A stretch of DNA of 17,553 nt from Pseudomonadota bacterium (GCA_030591195.1 JAUVBO010000005.1:1-17553), one strand, 5' to 3'; shown: positions 7,993 through 15,858, counted from the first letter of the stretch. Notes: a model not told the origin generated them from the sequence alone. Numbers and translations: made by a program.

Positions 7993-8644
7993 GGCGACGG
8001 CCCGGGTCGGCGTTCTGGCGCTGCTCGGCGGGCTCCTGCTGCTGCTCGGCGGGCGCTCGGCGTCGGCCCGCGGCGAGCTGGTGCTCAAGCGGCTGCGCTT
8101 CGAGGAGCGGGCCGGCAAGCTGACGATCTCCGGCGGCTTCCGCGAGATGTTCGACGAGCGGCTACGGCGTCGCCTGCGCAGCGGCTTCGCCACCACCGTG
8201 GTGATGCGGGTCTACCTCTTCGACCGCCGCGGCAAGCAGCCGCTGGTGGTCACCGGCCGCACCCTGCGGGCGGTCTACGATCTGTGGGAGGAGCGCTACC
8301 TGCTGCGGATCGATGGTCCCCAAGGGCGGCGCGTGCGCCGGCTGCGGCGGGAGAAGGACGTCGTCGATCGGCTGACGAGCTTCTGGCGCTTCCCCCTCGT
8401 CGGCATCGAGCGGATCGACCCGGATCGTTTCTACTTCGTCGCCGCGATCGTCGAGGTCAACCCGATGTCTCCCGAGGTGCTGGCCCAGGTTCGGCGCTGG
8501 CTGCGACGGCCGGCCCTGTCGCCCCACCGACGCGGGGAGGAGAGCTTCTTCGGCTCCTTCGTCAGCATCTTCGTCAACGACAAGATCCGGCGCGCGCAGC
8601 GGACCTTCAAGGTTCGCTCGCAGCCGTTCTATCGCCCGCGGTGA
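7940..8644 (+). CDS. DUF4390-like secreted protein upstream of an NtrY-type kinase
   Basis: From ATG 7940 the product has 234 residues. A second possible start is TTG 7973, which has GGGGA six bases upstream and would give an ideal signal peptide (basic 'SRSRATAR', then 'VGVLALLGGLLLLLGG', cleavage after about SASA). The ATG requires a 53-base overlap with the Omp85 gene. After the signal, residues 45-215 form a compact beta-rich domain with 'TVVMRVYLFDRRGK', 'YDLWEERYLLRID', 'RFYFVAAIVEVNPMSP' and 'VSIFVNDKI'. This matches my recollection of DUF4390, a family often found directly before ntrY in proteobacteria. That gene order is kept here, which supports the call. Its biochemical role is unknown; a role in envelope sensing with the kinase is an inference from context only. 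Confidence 0.75.
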   Translation: MASSACRWGTPLVGSRSRATARVGVLALLGGLLLLLGGRSASARGELVLKRLRFEERAGKLTISGGFREMFDERLRRRLRSGFATTVVMRVYLFDRRGKQPLVVTGRTLRAVYDLWEERYLLRIDGPQGRRVRRLRREKDVVDRLTSFWRFPLVGIERIDPDRFYFVAAIVEVNPMSPEVLAQVRRWLRRPALSPHRRGEESFFGSFVSIFVNDKIRRAQRTFKVRSQPFYRPR

Positions 8645-8657
8645 GCAGAGGCAGGCG

Positions 8658-10307
8658 ATGAGCCGGTTCGAGATCAAGATCGTCGCCGCGCTGCTGCTGA
8701 TCGCGGTGATCCCGCTCGGCGCGTCGGTGGTGCTGGTCGATCAGGTGATCCGGGTCTCGGAGAGCGTCGCCGAGGGGCAAACCCGCCGCCTTGCCGATCC
8801 GCTGGCTCGGGCCGCCTCGGCGTACCGGGCGCTGTTCGCCAGCCGCAAGCGGACCTTCGAGGTGCGGGCGAGGCTGCTCGCCCGCGACCCCGAGTTGATC
8901 GCCGCGGCGCGCGTGGCCGACATGCCTCGCCTCGGGCGGCGGCTGTCGCGCCTGGTGGCCACCGAGGCAGGGCTCGGCAAGGCCGTGGTGACGTTCAATG
9001 CGGCCTCCACGACGCAGGACGCGCCAGGGTCGCCTGCGGCGACCGGGCGCGGTGCGTCACAGGCCGCGGGGTCGGCGGGCGGCCGGACGATCGAGCGGAC
9101 CGGCGCTGCAGCGTCGGCAGCCGGACGCTGGCGCCAGCTGCGGCTCTCACGGCCGCTCGCGACGGATAGCGGCGCCAGGCTCGAGCTGACATTCTTTACC
9201 TCGCAGCAACCGTTCGACGACTTCCAGGCGCTCGGGCGCGCCCAGCGCACGGCGCTGGAGATCACCAGCCTCCGCAGCGATCTCGCCTCCTACTATCGGG
9301 TGGTCTTCCTGATCATCTTCGGCGCGGTGCTGCTGGTGGCCACCGGGGTGGGGATCTTCATCGCCCGGCGCACGACCCGTAAGGTGACCGTGCTGGTCCG
9401 CGCCATCCGCGAGGTCGCCGGGGGCGACCTCGAGACTCGGGTCGAGGTCAAGGGACGCGACGAGCTGAGCGAGCTCGCCTCCTCGTTCAACGAGATGGTC
9501 GGTGAGCTGCGCGAGAGCCGCGAGCGGATCGGCTACCTCGAGAAGATCGGTGCCTGGCAGGAGATCGCCCGGCGTCTGGCCCACGAGATCAAGAACCCGC
9601 TGACGCCGATCCAGCTCGCCGTGCAGCAGCTGCATCAGAAGTACCCCGGGGGCGACGAGAAGTTCAGCCGGATGCTCGACGACGCCCGCGACATCATCAC
9701 CGAGGAGGTCGGGGGGCTGCGCCGGCTGGTGCAGGCGTTCTCGTCCTTTGCGCGGCTGCCGAACGTGCGGCCCGAGCCGGTGGCGATCAACACGCTGGTC
9801 GACGACTTCCTCAAGAGCCACGTGGAGCTGACCGAGCGGCTCGGGCGCCTCGACTGGGAGCCAATGCAGGGCCCCTGCGAGGTGTTCGTCGACCGGATGC
9901 TGATCAAGCACGTGCTGTTCAACCTGGTCGAGAACGCCGTGCAGGCAGCCGAGGACGCCGATCACGCGGAGCAGCTCGAGGTGACGATCTCGGCCCGGCG
10001 CGAGCCCCTACGCCGCCATCTCGCGCTGACGGTCACCGACAGCGGCCCGGGGATGCCCGCCGACGTGCTGGCCCACGTCTTCGACCCCTACTTCACCACC
10101 AAGGAGCGCGGCACGGGCCTCGGCCTGGCGATCGTCAAGAAGATCATCCTCGAGCACGGCGGCAGCATCAACGCCGTCTCCGAGCCCGGCGCGGGCAGCA
10201 GCCTGACGATCTCCTTGCCGATGGTGGTGCCGATGGCCCGGCAGGAGTCGGCGATCCGCACGACGATCAACCGCCTGCTCGGGACGGGCAGCAGCGAGAA
10301 GCGCTGA
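8658..10307 (+). CDS. NtrY-like membrane sensor histidine kinase
   Basis: This is an inner-membrane two-component sensor of 549 residues. TM1 is at about residues 7-28, followed by a periplasmic region of about 185 residues containing an Ala/Gly/Ser-rich low-complexity insert. TM2 is at 215-236, then a HAMP linker to about 290. The phospho-acceptor His309 lies in '[19 protein letters not shown]', a signature typical of NtrY kinases. ATP-binding boxes follow: the N box '[10 protein letters not shown]' (Asn422-Asn426), G1 'DSGPGMP' (from Asp461), an F box 'VFDPYFTTK' and G2 'GTGLGLAIV'. No PAS domain separates HAMP from the His domain, and no receiver is attached. The start has a purine-rich Shine-Dalgarno (GAGGCAGG) and lies 13 bases after the DUF4390 stop. 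An NtrX-type regulator normally follows ntrY, but here the next gene is convergent and unrelated, so the partner is not evident. Kinase function is confident; the stimulus is unknown. Confidence 0.93.
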   Translation: MSRFEIKIVAALLLIAVIPLGASVVLVDQVIRVSESVAEGQTRRLADPLARAASAYRALFASRKRTFEVRARLLARDPELIAAARVADMPRLGRRLSRLVATEAGLGKAVVTFNAASTTQDAPGSPAATGRGASQAAGSAGGRTIERTGAAASAAGRWRQLRLSRPLATDSGARLELTFFTSQQPFDDFQALGRAQRTALEITSLRSDLASYYRVVFLIIFGAVLLVATGVGIFIARRTTRKVTVLVRAIREVAGGDLETRVEVKGRDELSELASSFNEMVGELRESRERIGYLEKIGAWQEIARRLAHEIKNPLTPIQLAVQQLHQKYPGGDEKFSRMLDDARDIITEEVGGLRRLVQAFSSFARLPNVRPEPVAINTLVDDFLKSHVELTERLGRLDWEPMQGPCEVFVDRMLIKHVLFNLVENAVQAAEDADHAEQLEVTISARREPLRRHLALTVTDSGPGMPADVLAHVFDPYFTTKERGTGLGLAIVKKIILEHGGSINAVSEPGAGSSLTISLPMVVPMARQESAIRTTINRLLGTGSSEKR

Positions 10308-10316
10308 GTCAGCGGA

Positions 10317-11108
10317 TCAGCCGTGGTAGAGCAGGGCGTAGTCGGCGCTCGAGTGGCCGGCGCCGCGCTTTTGGATCTCGATCAGCGCCGTGCCGGCGTC
10401 GTCGTCCGTCATGCCCGGGCAGTCGGCGTCGAGCTCGATCTCGGCCGAGCTGCCGCCAACGGCGCTCGCCTCGGCGGTGAAGGTCTTGGTCTCGTCGTTG
10501 GTGCAGGTGTAGACGACCTTGATCTCGAGGGTCACCTCCGGCGGCAGGGCCGTGGCGTCGAGGCGGAAGTAGGGATCGAAGGCGCAGGTGATGGAGTAGG
10601 TGTCGTCGATCTTCAACGTGTAGAAGTCTGGGCGGCCCTCGTCACGCTGCTCGGGATCCTCGAGGTGGTCGCGGCTGTCGGAGGGGATCCGGCCCTTGAC
10701 CGTGGCGCCCGAGTCGTCGCAGTCATCGACCTCACCGAGGTCCACCGCGGTCTCCGCGGTCTCGTGCAGCGGCAGGTCGTCCTCCGCCTCGCAGCCGTTT
10801 TCGATCTTGCCGTCGGCGTCGTAGTGCTCGCCCTTGCAGGCGACGGAGCAGCTTCGTCCCTCGCAGGTGCGCTGCGTCGCCTGGTCGTCGTTTCCCGGGC
10901 AGACGTCCGTGCAAGAGGCGCAGGTGTTCGGCATCCCTAGCTGGCAGGTGGGGCCGCCGGTGTCGGGGGGTGGCGGCTTGGTCGCGTCGTCGCCACCGAA
11001 GGTGTCGGGGAAGACGCCAGCGTCTGCCTCTCCTTCGTCGCCGCTGCAGGCGAGGAGCAGGGCACCGATGGTAGCGACTGCGGCGATTGGGCGGAGTGTG
11101 GCGAGCAT
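10317..11108 (-). CDS. Cys-rich lipoprotein with myxobacterial-type 'NGCE' motif
   Basis: This gene encodes 263 residues. The ATG at 11108 has a very good Shine-Dalgarno (GGGAGG, 7-base spacing); longer in-frame starts would run through the racemase gene. The signal peptide ends in LLLAC, with lipidation at Cys21, the only canonical lipobox in this window. An acidic Pro/Asp/Gly-rich linker (about 22-53) leads to a Cys-rich segment (about 54-110: '[10 protein letters not shown]', '[10 protein letters not shown]'). That segment closes with '[13 protein letters not shown]', resembling the 'DGN-NGCE' pattern of many myxobacterial extracellular proteins. The C-terminal half ('[20 protein letters not shown]') looks like a beta-sandwich, loosely similar to pre-peptidase C-terminal (PPC) domains. 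No enzymatic motif is seen. It lies 61 bases downstream of the racemase gene and its stop is only 9 bases from the convergent kinase gene. Confidence 0.82.
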   Translation of the reverse strand: MLATLRPIAAVATIGALLLACSGDEGEADAGVFPDTFGGDDATKPPPPDTGGPTCQLGMPNTCASCTDVCPGNDDQATQRTCEGRSCSVACKGEHYDADGKIENGCEAEDDLPLHETAETAVDLGEVDDCDDSGATVKGRIPSDSRDHLEDPEQRDEGRPDFYTLKIDDTYSITCAFDPYFRLDATALPPEVTLEIKVVYTCTNDETKTFTAEASAVGGSSAEIELDADCPGMTDDDAGTALIEIQKRGAGHSSADYALLYHG

Positions 11109-11169
11109 CGATTGCCCTCCCGGGGTGCTTGCTGGGTGCGGTGTCTCTTCGCAGAGTATAGCGCGAGTG

Positions 11170-12351
11170 TTAGCCGATGATTCGGTCGCCACGCAGGGCA
11201 GAGATCTCGGCCTGGTCGAGGCCAGCGGCGGCGAGGATCTCGTCGGTGTGCTCGCCCCGCCGGGGCGCCGGGCTGGTGGCTCGAGCAGCGGAGGAGAGGG
11301 GCAGGCGCAGCAGCGACAGGGTGCCACGCTCGGGGTCGTCGAGATCGAAGAACACGCCACGGTGGCGGTGCTGGGGGTGGTCCCTGACCTCCTCCATCTC
11401 CAGCACCGGCTCGACGCAGGCGTCGGTGGTGGCGAAGCGCTCGCACCAGGTGTCGCGGTCGGCCGCGGCGAGGTGGCCCGCGATCGTCTCCTTCAGCTCG
11501 GCCTGCCGGGCGGGCGGGGCCACCGGATCGCTCATGTCGCAGGGCTCGCCGACGGTCCCGCAGAGGGCGGCCCAGAACTTCGGCTCGAGCGCGCCGACCG
11601 CCAGGTGACGTCCGTCCGAGGTCTGGTAGCTGCGATAGCAGGCGCGGCCGCCGTTGAGCATCGACTCCCCGCGTCTTAGCGGCTCTGCCCCGAAGGCGAG
11701 CTCGCCGAACCAGGGGGCGAGCAGGGCCATCGCACCCTCGGTCATCGAGACGTCGAGGTGGGCTCCCTGGCCCGATCGCAGGGCGGCGAGAATCTGGATC
11801 GTGGCCCACATCGCGCCGCCGGCGATGTCGGCGATCTGGACCCCCGGGACTGCCGGCGGCTGGTCCGGGTCGCCGGTGGTGCCCAGCACGCCACCCAGGG
11901 CGAGGTAGTCGATGTCGTGGCCGGCCCGGTGGCGCAGCGGCCCGTCCTGCCCGTAGCCGCTGATCGAGCAGAGGATCACCTCAGGGTGGACTTCGCGCAG
12001 CCGCTCGTAGTGGAGGTCGAGGCGCTCGAGCACGCCGGGGCGGAAGCTCTCGACCACCACGTCATAGCCGGGCAGCAGCCGGAGCAGGAGCTCGCGGCCC
12101 TCGGGGCGCTTGAGGTCGATGCCGATCGAGCGCTTGCCCCGGTTGAGCGCGTAGAACGCGCCGCCGAGCCCCTCCTTCAGCGGGGGCATCATCCGGAAGT
12201 AGTCGCCGCCGCCAGTGTCCTCGAGCTTGACCACCTCGGCGCCGAGCTCGGCGAGGATCAGGGTGCAGTAGGGGCCAGGGATCAAGCGAGAGAGGTCAAG
12301 GACCCGGACCCCTTCGAGGGGGGCAGCTGCGGCTGGTGCAGGCGGTGCCAC
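11170..12351 (-). CDS. Alpha-methylacyl-CoA racemase-like CoA-transferase family III enzyme
   Basis: This is a 393-residue class III CoA-transferase-fold protein (CaiB/BaiF family) of the alpha-methylacyl-CoA racemase branch. In known members it inverts the 2-methyl stereocentre of branched acyl-CoA so that beta-oxidation can proceed. The family start 'LEGVRVLDLSRLIPGPYCT' and 'NRGKRSIGIDLKRPEGREL' are present. The residues matching the catalytic set of the mycobacterial enzyme MCR (His126, Asp156, Glu241) appear to be His145 ('GHDIDYLALGG'), Asp175 ('ADIAGG') and Glu256 ('AVGALEPKFW'), with nearly constant offset; this argues for a racemase rather than a formyl- or carnitine-CoA transferase, which use a catalytic Asp differently. 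It starts with GTG 10 bases after the SCP2 gene stop, so the two form an operon. No strong Shine-Dalgarno is seen, so coupling is likely. Confidence 0.92.
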   Translation of the reverse strand: MAPPAPAAAAPLEGVRVLDLSRLIPGPYCTLILAELGAEVVKLEDTGGGDYFRMMPPLKEGLGGAFYALNRGKRSIGIDLKRPEGRELLLRLLPGYDVVVESFRPGVLERLDLHYERLREVHPEVILCSISGYGQDGPLRHRAGHDIDYLALGGVLGTTGDPDQPPAVPGVQIADIAGGAMWATIQILAALRSGQGAHLDVSMTEGAMALLAPWFGELAFGAEPLRRGESMLNGGRACYRSYQTSDGRHLAVGALEPKFWAALCGTVGEPCDMSDPVAPPARQAELKETIAGHLAAADRDTWCERFATTDACVEPVLEMEEVRDHPQHRHRGVFFDLDDPERGTLSLLRLPLSSAARATSPAPRRGEHTDEILAAAGLDQAEISALRGDRIIG

Positions 12352-12361
12352 AGCGCTGGCA

Positions 12362-12691
12362 CTAGCCGAGGGTGAACAGCTGCTGGAGCTTGGTGGCGAG
12401 CATCGGGTCGCCGCTGACCTTCAGCTTGCCCTGGAAGTAGAGCTGCATGCCGAGCTGGGGATCCTTGAGCATCGCGGCGAAGTCCTCGTCGCTGACCTCG
12501 ACGGTGCACTCGGCGTTGCCCGCGTCACCCTCCTTGCACGAGGGCGGGTCGTTCTTCAGGTCCACCGTCCAGGTGCCGCCGCCGTCGCCGGTGACGTTGA
12601 AGAGGTAGATCGCGTTGAGCTCCTTGGCTTTGTCCGGCGCTGACTCGATCAGCTTCGGCAGCTTGTCTCCGAACATGGTCTTGGCGTCCAT
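12362..12691 (-). CDS. SCP2 sterol-carrier domain protein
   Basis: This 109-residue protein consists of a single SCP2 domain, a small alpha/beta fold with a hydrophobic tunnel that binds sterols, fatty acids or acyl-CoAs. Supporting features are the helix 'LPKLIESAPDKAKELNAIYL', the strands 'GGTWTVDLKN' and 'AECTVEVSDEDFAAMLKDP', and the C-terminal 'MQLYFQGKLKVSGDPMLATK', which is the most characteristic part of the family. There is no signal peptide, so it should be cytoplasmic. The start is ATG 12691, five bases after GGAGG; an in-frame TTG four codons earlier contains part of that site and is rejected. The racemase-like gene follows after 10 bases. A lipid-carrier protein with an acyl-CoA epimerase suggests handling of branched or sterol-derived acyl groups, which is inference from context. 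Confidence 0.9.
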   Translation of the reverse strand: MDAKTMFGDKLPKLIESAPDKAKELNAIYLFNVTGDGGGTWTVDLKNDPPSCKEGDAGNAECTVEVSDEDFAAMLKDPQLGMQLYFQGKLKVSGDPMLATKLQQLFTLG

Positions 12692-12696
12692 AGGGT

Positions 12697-12701
12697 CCTC
12701 C
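12697..12701 (-). promoter_or_regulatory. Ribosome binding site that fixes the SCP2 start
   Basis: GGAGG on the minus strand, five bases before ATG 12691. It overlaps the upstream in-frame TTG codon, so that TTG cannot be the start served by this site. Confidence 0.75.
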
Positions 12702-12820
12702 AACGGTGTAGAAGGTCAAAGGTGATCGCGGTCCGTCGGCGTCCAGCGTTCCCCGCTCGGCCGAGAATATAGCAGCGCGGCCGAGGATGCCGTGACCATG
12801 ACGGGCCGCGGCATGGCTGA

Positions 12821-12838
12821 AGTGACCGGACAGTCACT
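12821..12838. promoter_or_regulatory. 18-base palindrome, candidate operator upstream of SCP2/racemase operon
   Basis: AGTGACCGGACAGTCACT has perfect 6-base arms (AGTGAC/GTCACT) around a 6-base centre. It sits about 130 bases upstream of the SCP2 ATG, just downstream of the candidate -10 box, where a repressor would block transcription. Its size and symmetry fit TetR-type operators, common for acyl-CoA genes, but no regulator gene is in the window. It could instead be a hairpin downstream of the Cys-rich lipoprotein gene. Confidence 0.4.
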
Positions 12839-12866
12839 GCTACCACGCCCCGAAATGGCCTGTCAA
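12837..12866 (-). promoter_or_regulatory. Candidate promoter for SCP2/racemase operon
   Basis: On the minus strand a perfect TTGACA (12866-12861) is followed after 18 bases by TAGCAG (12842-12837), a 3-of-6 match to a -10 box. A second -10-like TATATT lies closer to the gene at 12771-12766 but has no good -35 partner. The 190-base gap holds no gene. The -35 box is persuasive; the -10 is weak. Confidence 0.35.
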
Positions 12867-12881
12867 TGCCAGCGGTTCCGG

Positions 12882-14771
12882 CTAGGGGACCCCGCAGGGG
12901 AACTGGCCGCTGCCCACCGGGTTGTCAGTGGCCGAGCAGACCATCGTGCTCGGGCAGGTATAGGTCGTCGGCGGCACGGTGGGCACCTCGCAGAGGAACG
13001 CGCAGTAGTTGGTGCTCTGGTAGGACAAGATGCACCAGGATCCGGTGCCCGCCGGCGCGCCCGAGCAGGCCTGTCCGGCGTTGGTGCAGGGCTCGGTGCA
13101 GAAGCCATTGGTGGCGGACATCGGCACGCAGGTCAGACCCGGCGCGCAGGTGGGCGCGGCGAGGATGCAGACGTCGCCGAACTGCAGCAGGTTGGTCGGC
13201 AGGGCGCCCGAGGAGGTGTTGTCGAGGCAGAAGCCCCGCGGGTCGGCCGGATCGGTGGTGACCATCCCGTCGAGGGTCCGGCAGGTCATCTGGGTCGAGT
13301 TGGTCTGGTCGCCCAGGTCGGCGCAGGAGTAGTTGGTGCCGAGGAAGTTGCAGGGCAGCATGTCGCCGAACTCGCAGACCGGGGTGTCGGTCAGGGCCGT
13401 GCCGCTCATGGTGTTGATGTTGTTCCAGGCCCGGCACTCGTAGTCGCCGTACTGGTCGCCGACGTTGCCCCGGCAGTCGGCGGCGTTGGCCAGGTCGCAG
13501 CTCTTCATGCAGATGCCGCCGACGAACAGCCTGTTGCAGGTCGAGCCGGCGGCGCAGCCGAACTCGGCGTAGTCGGTGCCGGTGGCGAACACGCAGCCGC
13601 TGCTGAGGCAGTAGCCGTTACGCGCGTGGACCGCGCAGGTCCCCTCGCAGGTGCCGGCGGTGGTGTTGCAGGCGCCGCAGCACTCGTCGTCCTGGGTGCA
13701 GACCGAGCCGTGGTCCTTCTGGCCGAGGGTCAGCTTGCGGTCGAGCTCGGTCTCGCAGGTCTGGAACTCGCCACACTCGAGGTCCGAGGCGCAGGTGTCG
13801 CCGATCTTGGCCGCCGCGTCGAACATCGTCGCCGGCTTGCCGCCACAGAGGCCGCTGGCGGTGTCGCAGGTGCCGCTCTTGGCGCAGATCCCGGCGGTGC
13901 CGGTGGAGGTCAGCGCCAGGCAGGTCTCGTCGGTCCCGCAGCCGCCGGTCTGCGTATCGCAGGCGGTCGCGGTGATCACCGGGCACTGGTCGTCGGTGGT
14001 GCAGCCCGCAAGGAGGCAGACCGCCTCGTCCATGGCGCCGGAGAAGGCCGCCGAGCGGGGCGAGCAGGCCAGCGGCGCCTCGCAGTCGTTGGCACCGAGC
14101 TTCGGCTGGCAGGTGGCGAAGCAGAACCCCTGGGAGGTGCCGTCGGTGAAGGTCACCAGGCCGCAGGCCTGGGTGGTCGGGTCGGGGCAGGCATTAGCCG
14201 GGTCGTTGGCCACGCACGGGCAGGTGCACACGCCGCCCTGCTCCGAGGTCAGCAGGCAGGCCGCCGCCGGGCCGCACTCGCCGCCTGTTTCGGTGCAGGT
14301 CTGGCCGATGGCCTCGCCGCAGGTCGCTGGCAGCACCGCGTCGGTGGTCGGGGCGTCGCCGATGAGGATCACGTCCGGCGCGATCACCGGGCCGTCCGGA
14401 CGCGGGGCGTCGACCACTGGCCCGTCGGGAAGCTGTACGTCAGGCATGGGCAAGGTGATGTCGGGCAACGGGGTCGTGTCGGGTGGCGGGGCCGTGTCGG
14501 CTGGCGGGGCTGTGTCGGCGAAGACGATCAGGTCCTGTTGTATGCCCTGGTCCGGCGGCAGGCCGATGTCGGGCAGCGAGATGCCGATGTCGGGGTCGGG
14601 TGCGGTCGTGTCAGGCGTCGTCGTGGTGGTGTCGGAGGTCGCTCCGTCCTCGGTGCCTCCCCCGTCAGCGGCGTCACTGCCGCTGTCAGAGCAGCCGGCG
14701 AACGGCAGCGTGACCAGGATGAATATTGCCGGTAAGAAGATTGCAGTTCTCAAGGTTATGCTCCTTTTCAT
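12882..14771 (-). CDS. Large Cys-rich lipoprotein with Pro/Asp/Thr linker
   Basis: This gene encodes 629 residues from ATG 14771, which has GGAG eight bases upstream. A longer in-frame start at 14882 would overlap the oxidoreductase gene by 41 bases and bury the signal peptide. The signal 'LRTAIFLPAIFILVTLPFAGC' places lipidation at Cys27. Residues 28 to about 155 are low complexity, rich in Asp, Thr and Pro, with short repeats such as ADTAPP and 'LPD', and are likely an extended surface spacer. From about 155 to the end there are more than fifty cysteines in motifs such as 'C-x(4)-C', 'DDECCGAC', 'CAPGLTCVP' and 'GFCTEPC', so this part is expected to be heavily disulphide-bonded outside the cytoplasm. 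The pattern resembles Cys-rich repeat proteins common in Myxococcota; it has no assigned function. It lies 70 bases after the MDR gene, probably with its own promoter. Confidence 0.85.
   Translation of the reverse strand: MKRSITLRTAIFLPAIFILVTLPFAGCSDSGSDAADGGGTEDGATSDTTTTTPDTTAPDPDIGISLPDIGLPPDQGIQQDLIVFADTAPPADTAPPPDTTPLPDITLPMPDVQLPDGPVVDAPRPDGPVIAPDVILIGDAPTTDAVLPATCGEAIGQTCTETGGECGPAAACLLTSEQGGVCTCPCVANDPANACPDPTTQACGLVTFTDGTSQGFCFATCQPKLGANDCEAPLACSPRSAAFSGAMDEAVCLLAGCTTDDQCPVITATACDTQTGGCGTDETCLALTSTGTAGICAKSGTCDTASGLCGGKPATMFDAAAKIGDTCASDLECGEFQTCETELDRKLTLGQKDHGSVCTQDDECCGACNTTAGTCEGTCAVHARNGYCLSSGCVFATGTDYAEFGCAAGSTCNRLFVGGICMKSCDLANAADCRGNVGDQYGDYECRAWNNINTMSGTALTDTPVCEFGDMLPCNFLGTNYSCADLGDQTNSTQMTCRTLDGMVTTDPADPRGFCLDNTSSGALPTNLLQFGDVCILAAPTCAPGLTCVPMSATNGFCTEPCTNAGQACSGAPAGTGSWCILSYQSTNYCAFLCEVPTVPPTTYTCPSTMVCSATDNPVGSGQFPCGVP
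14476..14518 (-). repeat. 18-base tandem repeat encoding ADTAPP units
   Basis: Two copies of an 18-base unit (14476-14493 and 14494-14511, differing at two or three bases) and the start of a third lie inside the linker of the Cys-rich lipoprotein. Each copy encodes a six-residue ADTAPP-like unit, so a gain or loss of copies would keep the frame and change spacer length. Confidence 0.6.
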
Positions 14772-14841
14772 TACACCAGCTCCGGAGCGAATATACGCAG
14801 ATCTTCGCCCGACCTTCCAGACCAAAGGGGAAAGGGGAGCC

Positions 14842-15858
14842 TCAGTCGAATTTGATAGTGATTTTGCCGAAGTGCTTGCCATTTTGCATTCGCTCGAAGG
14901 CCGGTCGGGTCTGGTCGAGCCCGAATGGCTGCTCGTCGAGCACCGGCCGGATGCGGTGGGCAGCGAGGGTTCGATTCATTTGCTCGAAATCGTCCCGGCA
15001 GCCGACGAGGATGCCCTGGAGCCGCACCTGCTGCATCAGGATCGGCACGAGGTTGAGCCGGGCCGCCGCTCCGGATAGCACCCCGATCAGGCTCACGCGA
15101 CCGCCCACCCGCACGGCCCGCAGGGTCTGCTCGAGCGTCTGGGCCCCGCCGACCTCGACCACGTGGTCGATGCCCTCACCACCCGCCAGCTTGCGCGCCA
15201 GCGGTCCCCATTGCGGCTGTTCGCGGTAGTTGATCAGCGCGTCGGCGCCCATGGCCTCGAGCCGGGCGAGCTTCTCGGCGCTGCTCGAGGTGGCGATCAC
15301 CCGGGCGCCGAGCGCCTTGGCCAGCTGCAGGGCGAAGAGCGACACACCGCCGCTACCCTGGACCAACACCGTATCGCCGGCCTTGACCTCGCCCTCCTTG
15401 ACCAGCGCCGACCAGGCGGTGACGGCCGCGCAGGGAAGGCAGGCGCCCTCGGTGGGGTCGAGGTGTTCTGGCAGGTGCACCAGGCCCTCAGCGTCGACCA
15501 CCATCAGCTCGGCCAGGGTCCCGTCGAGGGGCCCCCCAACCGTGTTGCGCAGCCGGGCCCGGGTCGGTGGGCCGCTGATCCAGCCCTGGCAGAAGATCGG
15601 CGCGACCAGGTCGCCGACGGCGACGCGATCGACCCCCGCGCCCACCGCGACCACCTCGCCCGCGCCGTCGGAACAGGGGATCAGCGGGAGCGGCTGCTTG
15701 GGGTTGTAGTGGCCGAGCACGGTGAGCAGATCGCGGTAGTTGAGCGACGCGGCCTTCATCCGGAGCAGCGCCTGACCGGGGCCACAGCGCGGCTCCGGCC
15801 GGTGGACGACCTGCAGCTGGGCCAGTCCAAAGGCGCCCTCGATGACGACGGCCCTCAT
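14842..15858 (-). CDS. MDR-superfamily alcohol dehydrogenase/quinone-oxidoreductase-like protein
   Basis: This 338-residue protein is a medium-chain dehydrogenase/reductase of the Qor-like group (COG0604 type), predicted to be a cytoplasmic NAD(P)H-dependent oxidoreductase. The N-terminal GroES-like domain carries 'SLNYRDLLTVLGHY' (residues 38-51) and 'CSDGAGEVVAVGAGV' near residue 62. The nucleotide-binding fold has 'VLVQGSGGVSLFALQLAKAL' (about 164-183), 'GADALINY' and 'VGGRVSLIGVLSG'. The cluster of cysteines that binds structural zinc in classical alcohol dehydrogenases is absent. The substrate cannot be predicted. The ATG has a strong GAGGAG Shine-Dalgarno with 5-base spacing. It is divergent from the WD40 gene over only 49 bases, so the two promoters must overlap or lie inside coding DNA. 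Confidence 0.92.
   Translation of the reverse strand: MRAVVIEGAFGLAQLQVVHRPEPRCGPGQALLRMKAASLNYRDLLTVLGHYNPKQPLPLIPCSDGAGEVVAVGAGVDRVAVGDLVAPIFCQGWISGPPTRARLRNTVGGPLDGTLAELMVVDAEGLVHLPEHLDPTEGACLPCAAVTAWSALVKEGEVKAGDTVLVQGSGGVSLFALQLAKALGARVIATSSSAEKLARLEAMGADALINYREQPQWGPLARKLAGGEGIDHVVEVGGAQTLEQTLRAVRVGGRVSLIGVLSGAAARLNLVPILMQQVRLQGILVGCRDDFEQMNRTLAAHRIRPVLDEQPFGLDQTRPAFERMQNGKHFGKITIKFD

Noticed and set aside
6574..8196. 540-residue open frame on the minus strand
   Set aside because: It runs antisense through the Omp85 and DUF4390 genes and has no recognisable domain.
10308..10316. Possible terminator between the convergent kinase and lipoprotein genes
   Set aside because: The gap is nine bases and I see no stem-loop or T-tract around it.
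12792..14735. 647-residue open frame on the plus strand
   Set aside because: It is antisense to the Cys-rich lipoprotein; Gly/Ala/Arg/Val-rich without domains, and its length follows from reading the repeated Cys and Asp codons backwards.
14790..14795. TATATT on the minus strand as a promoter for the large Cys-rich lipoprotein
   Set aside because: No -35 partner is visible at 16-18 bases and the implied start would fall on the Shine-Dalgarno; not strong enough to list.
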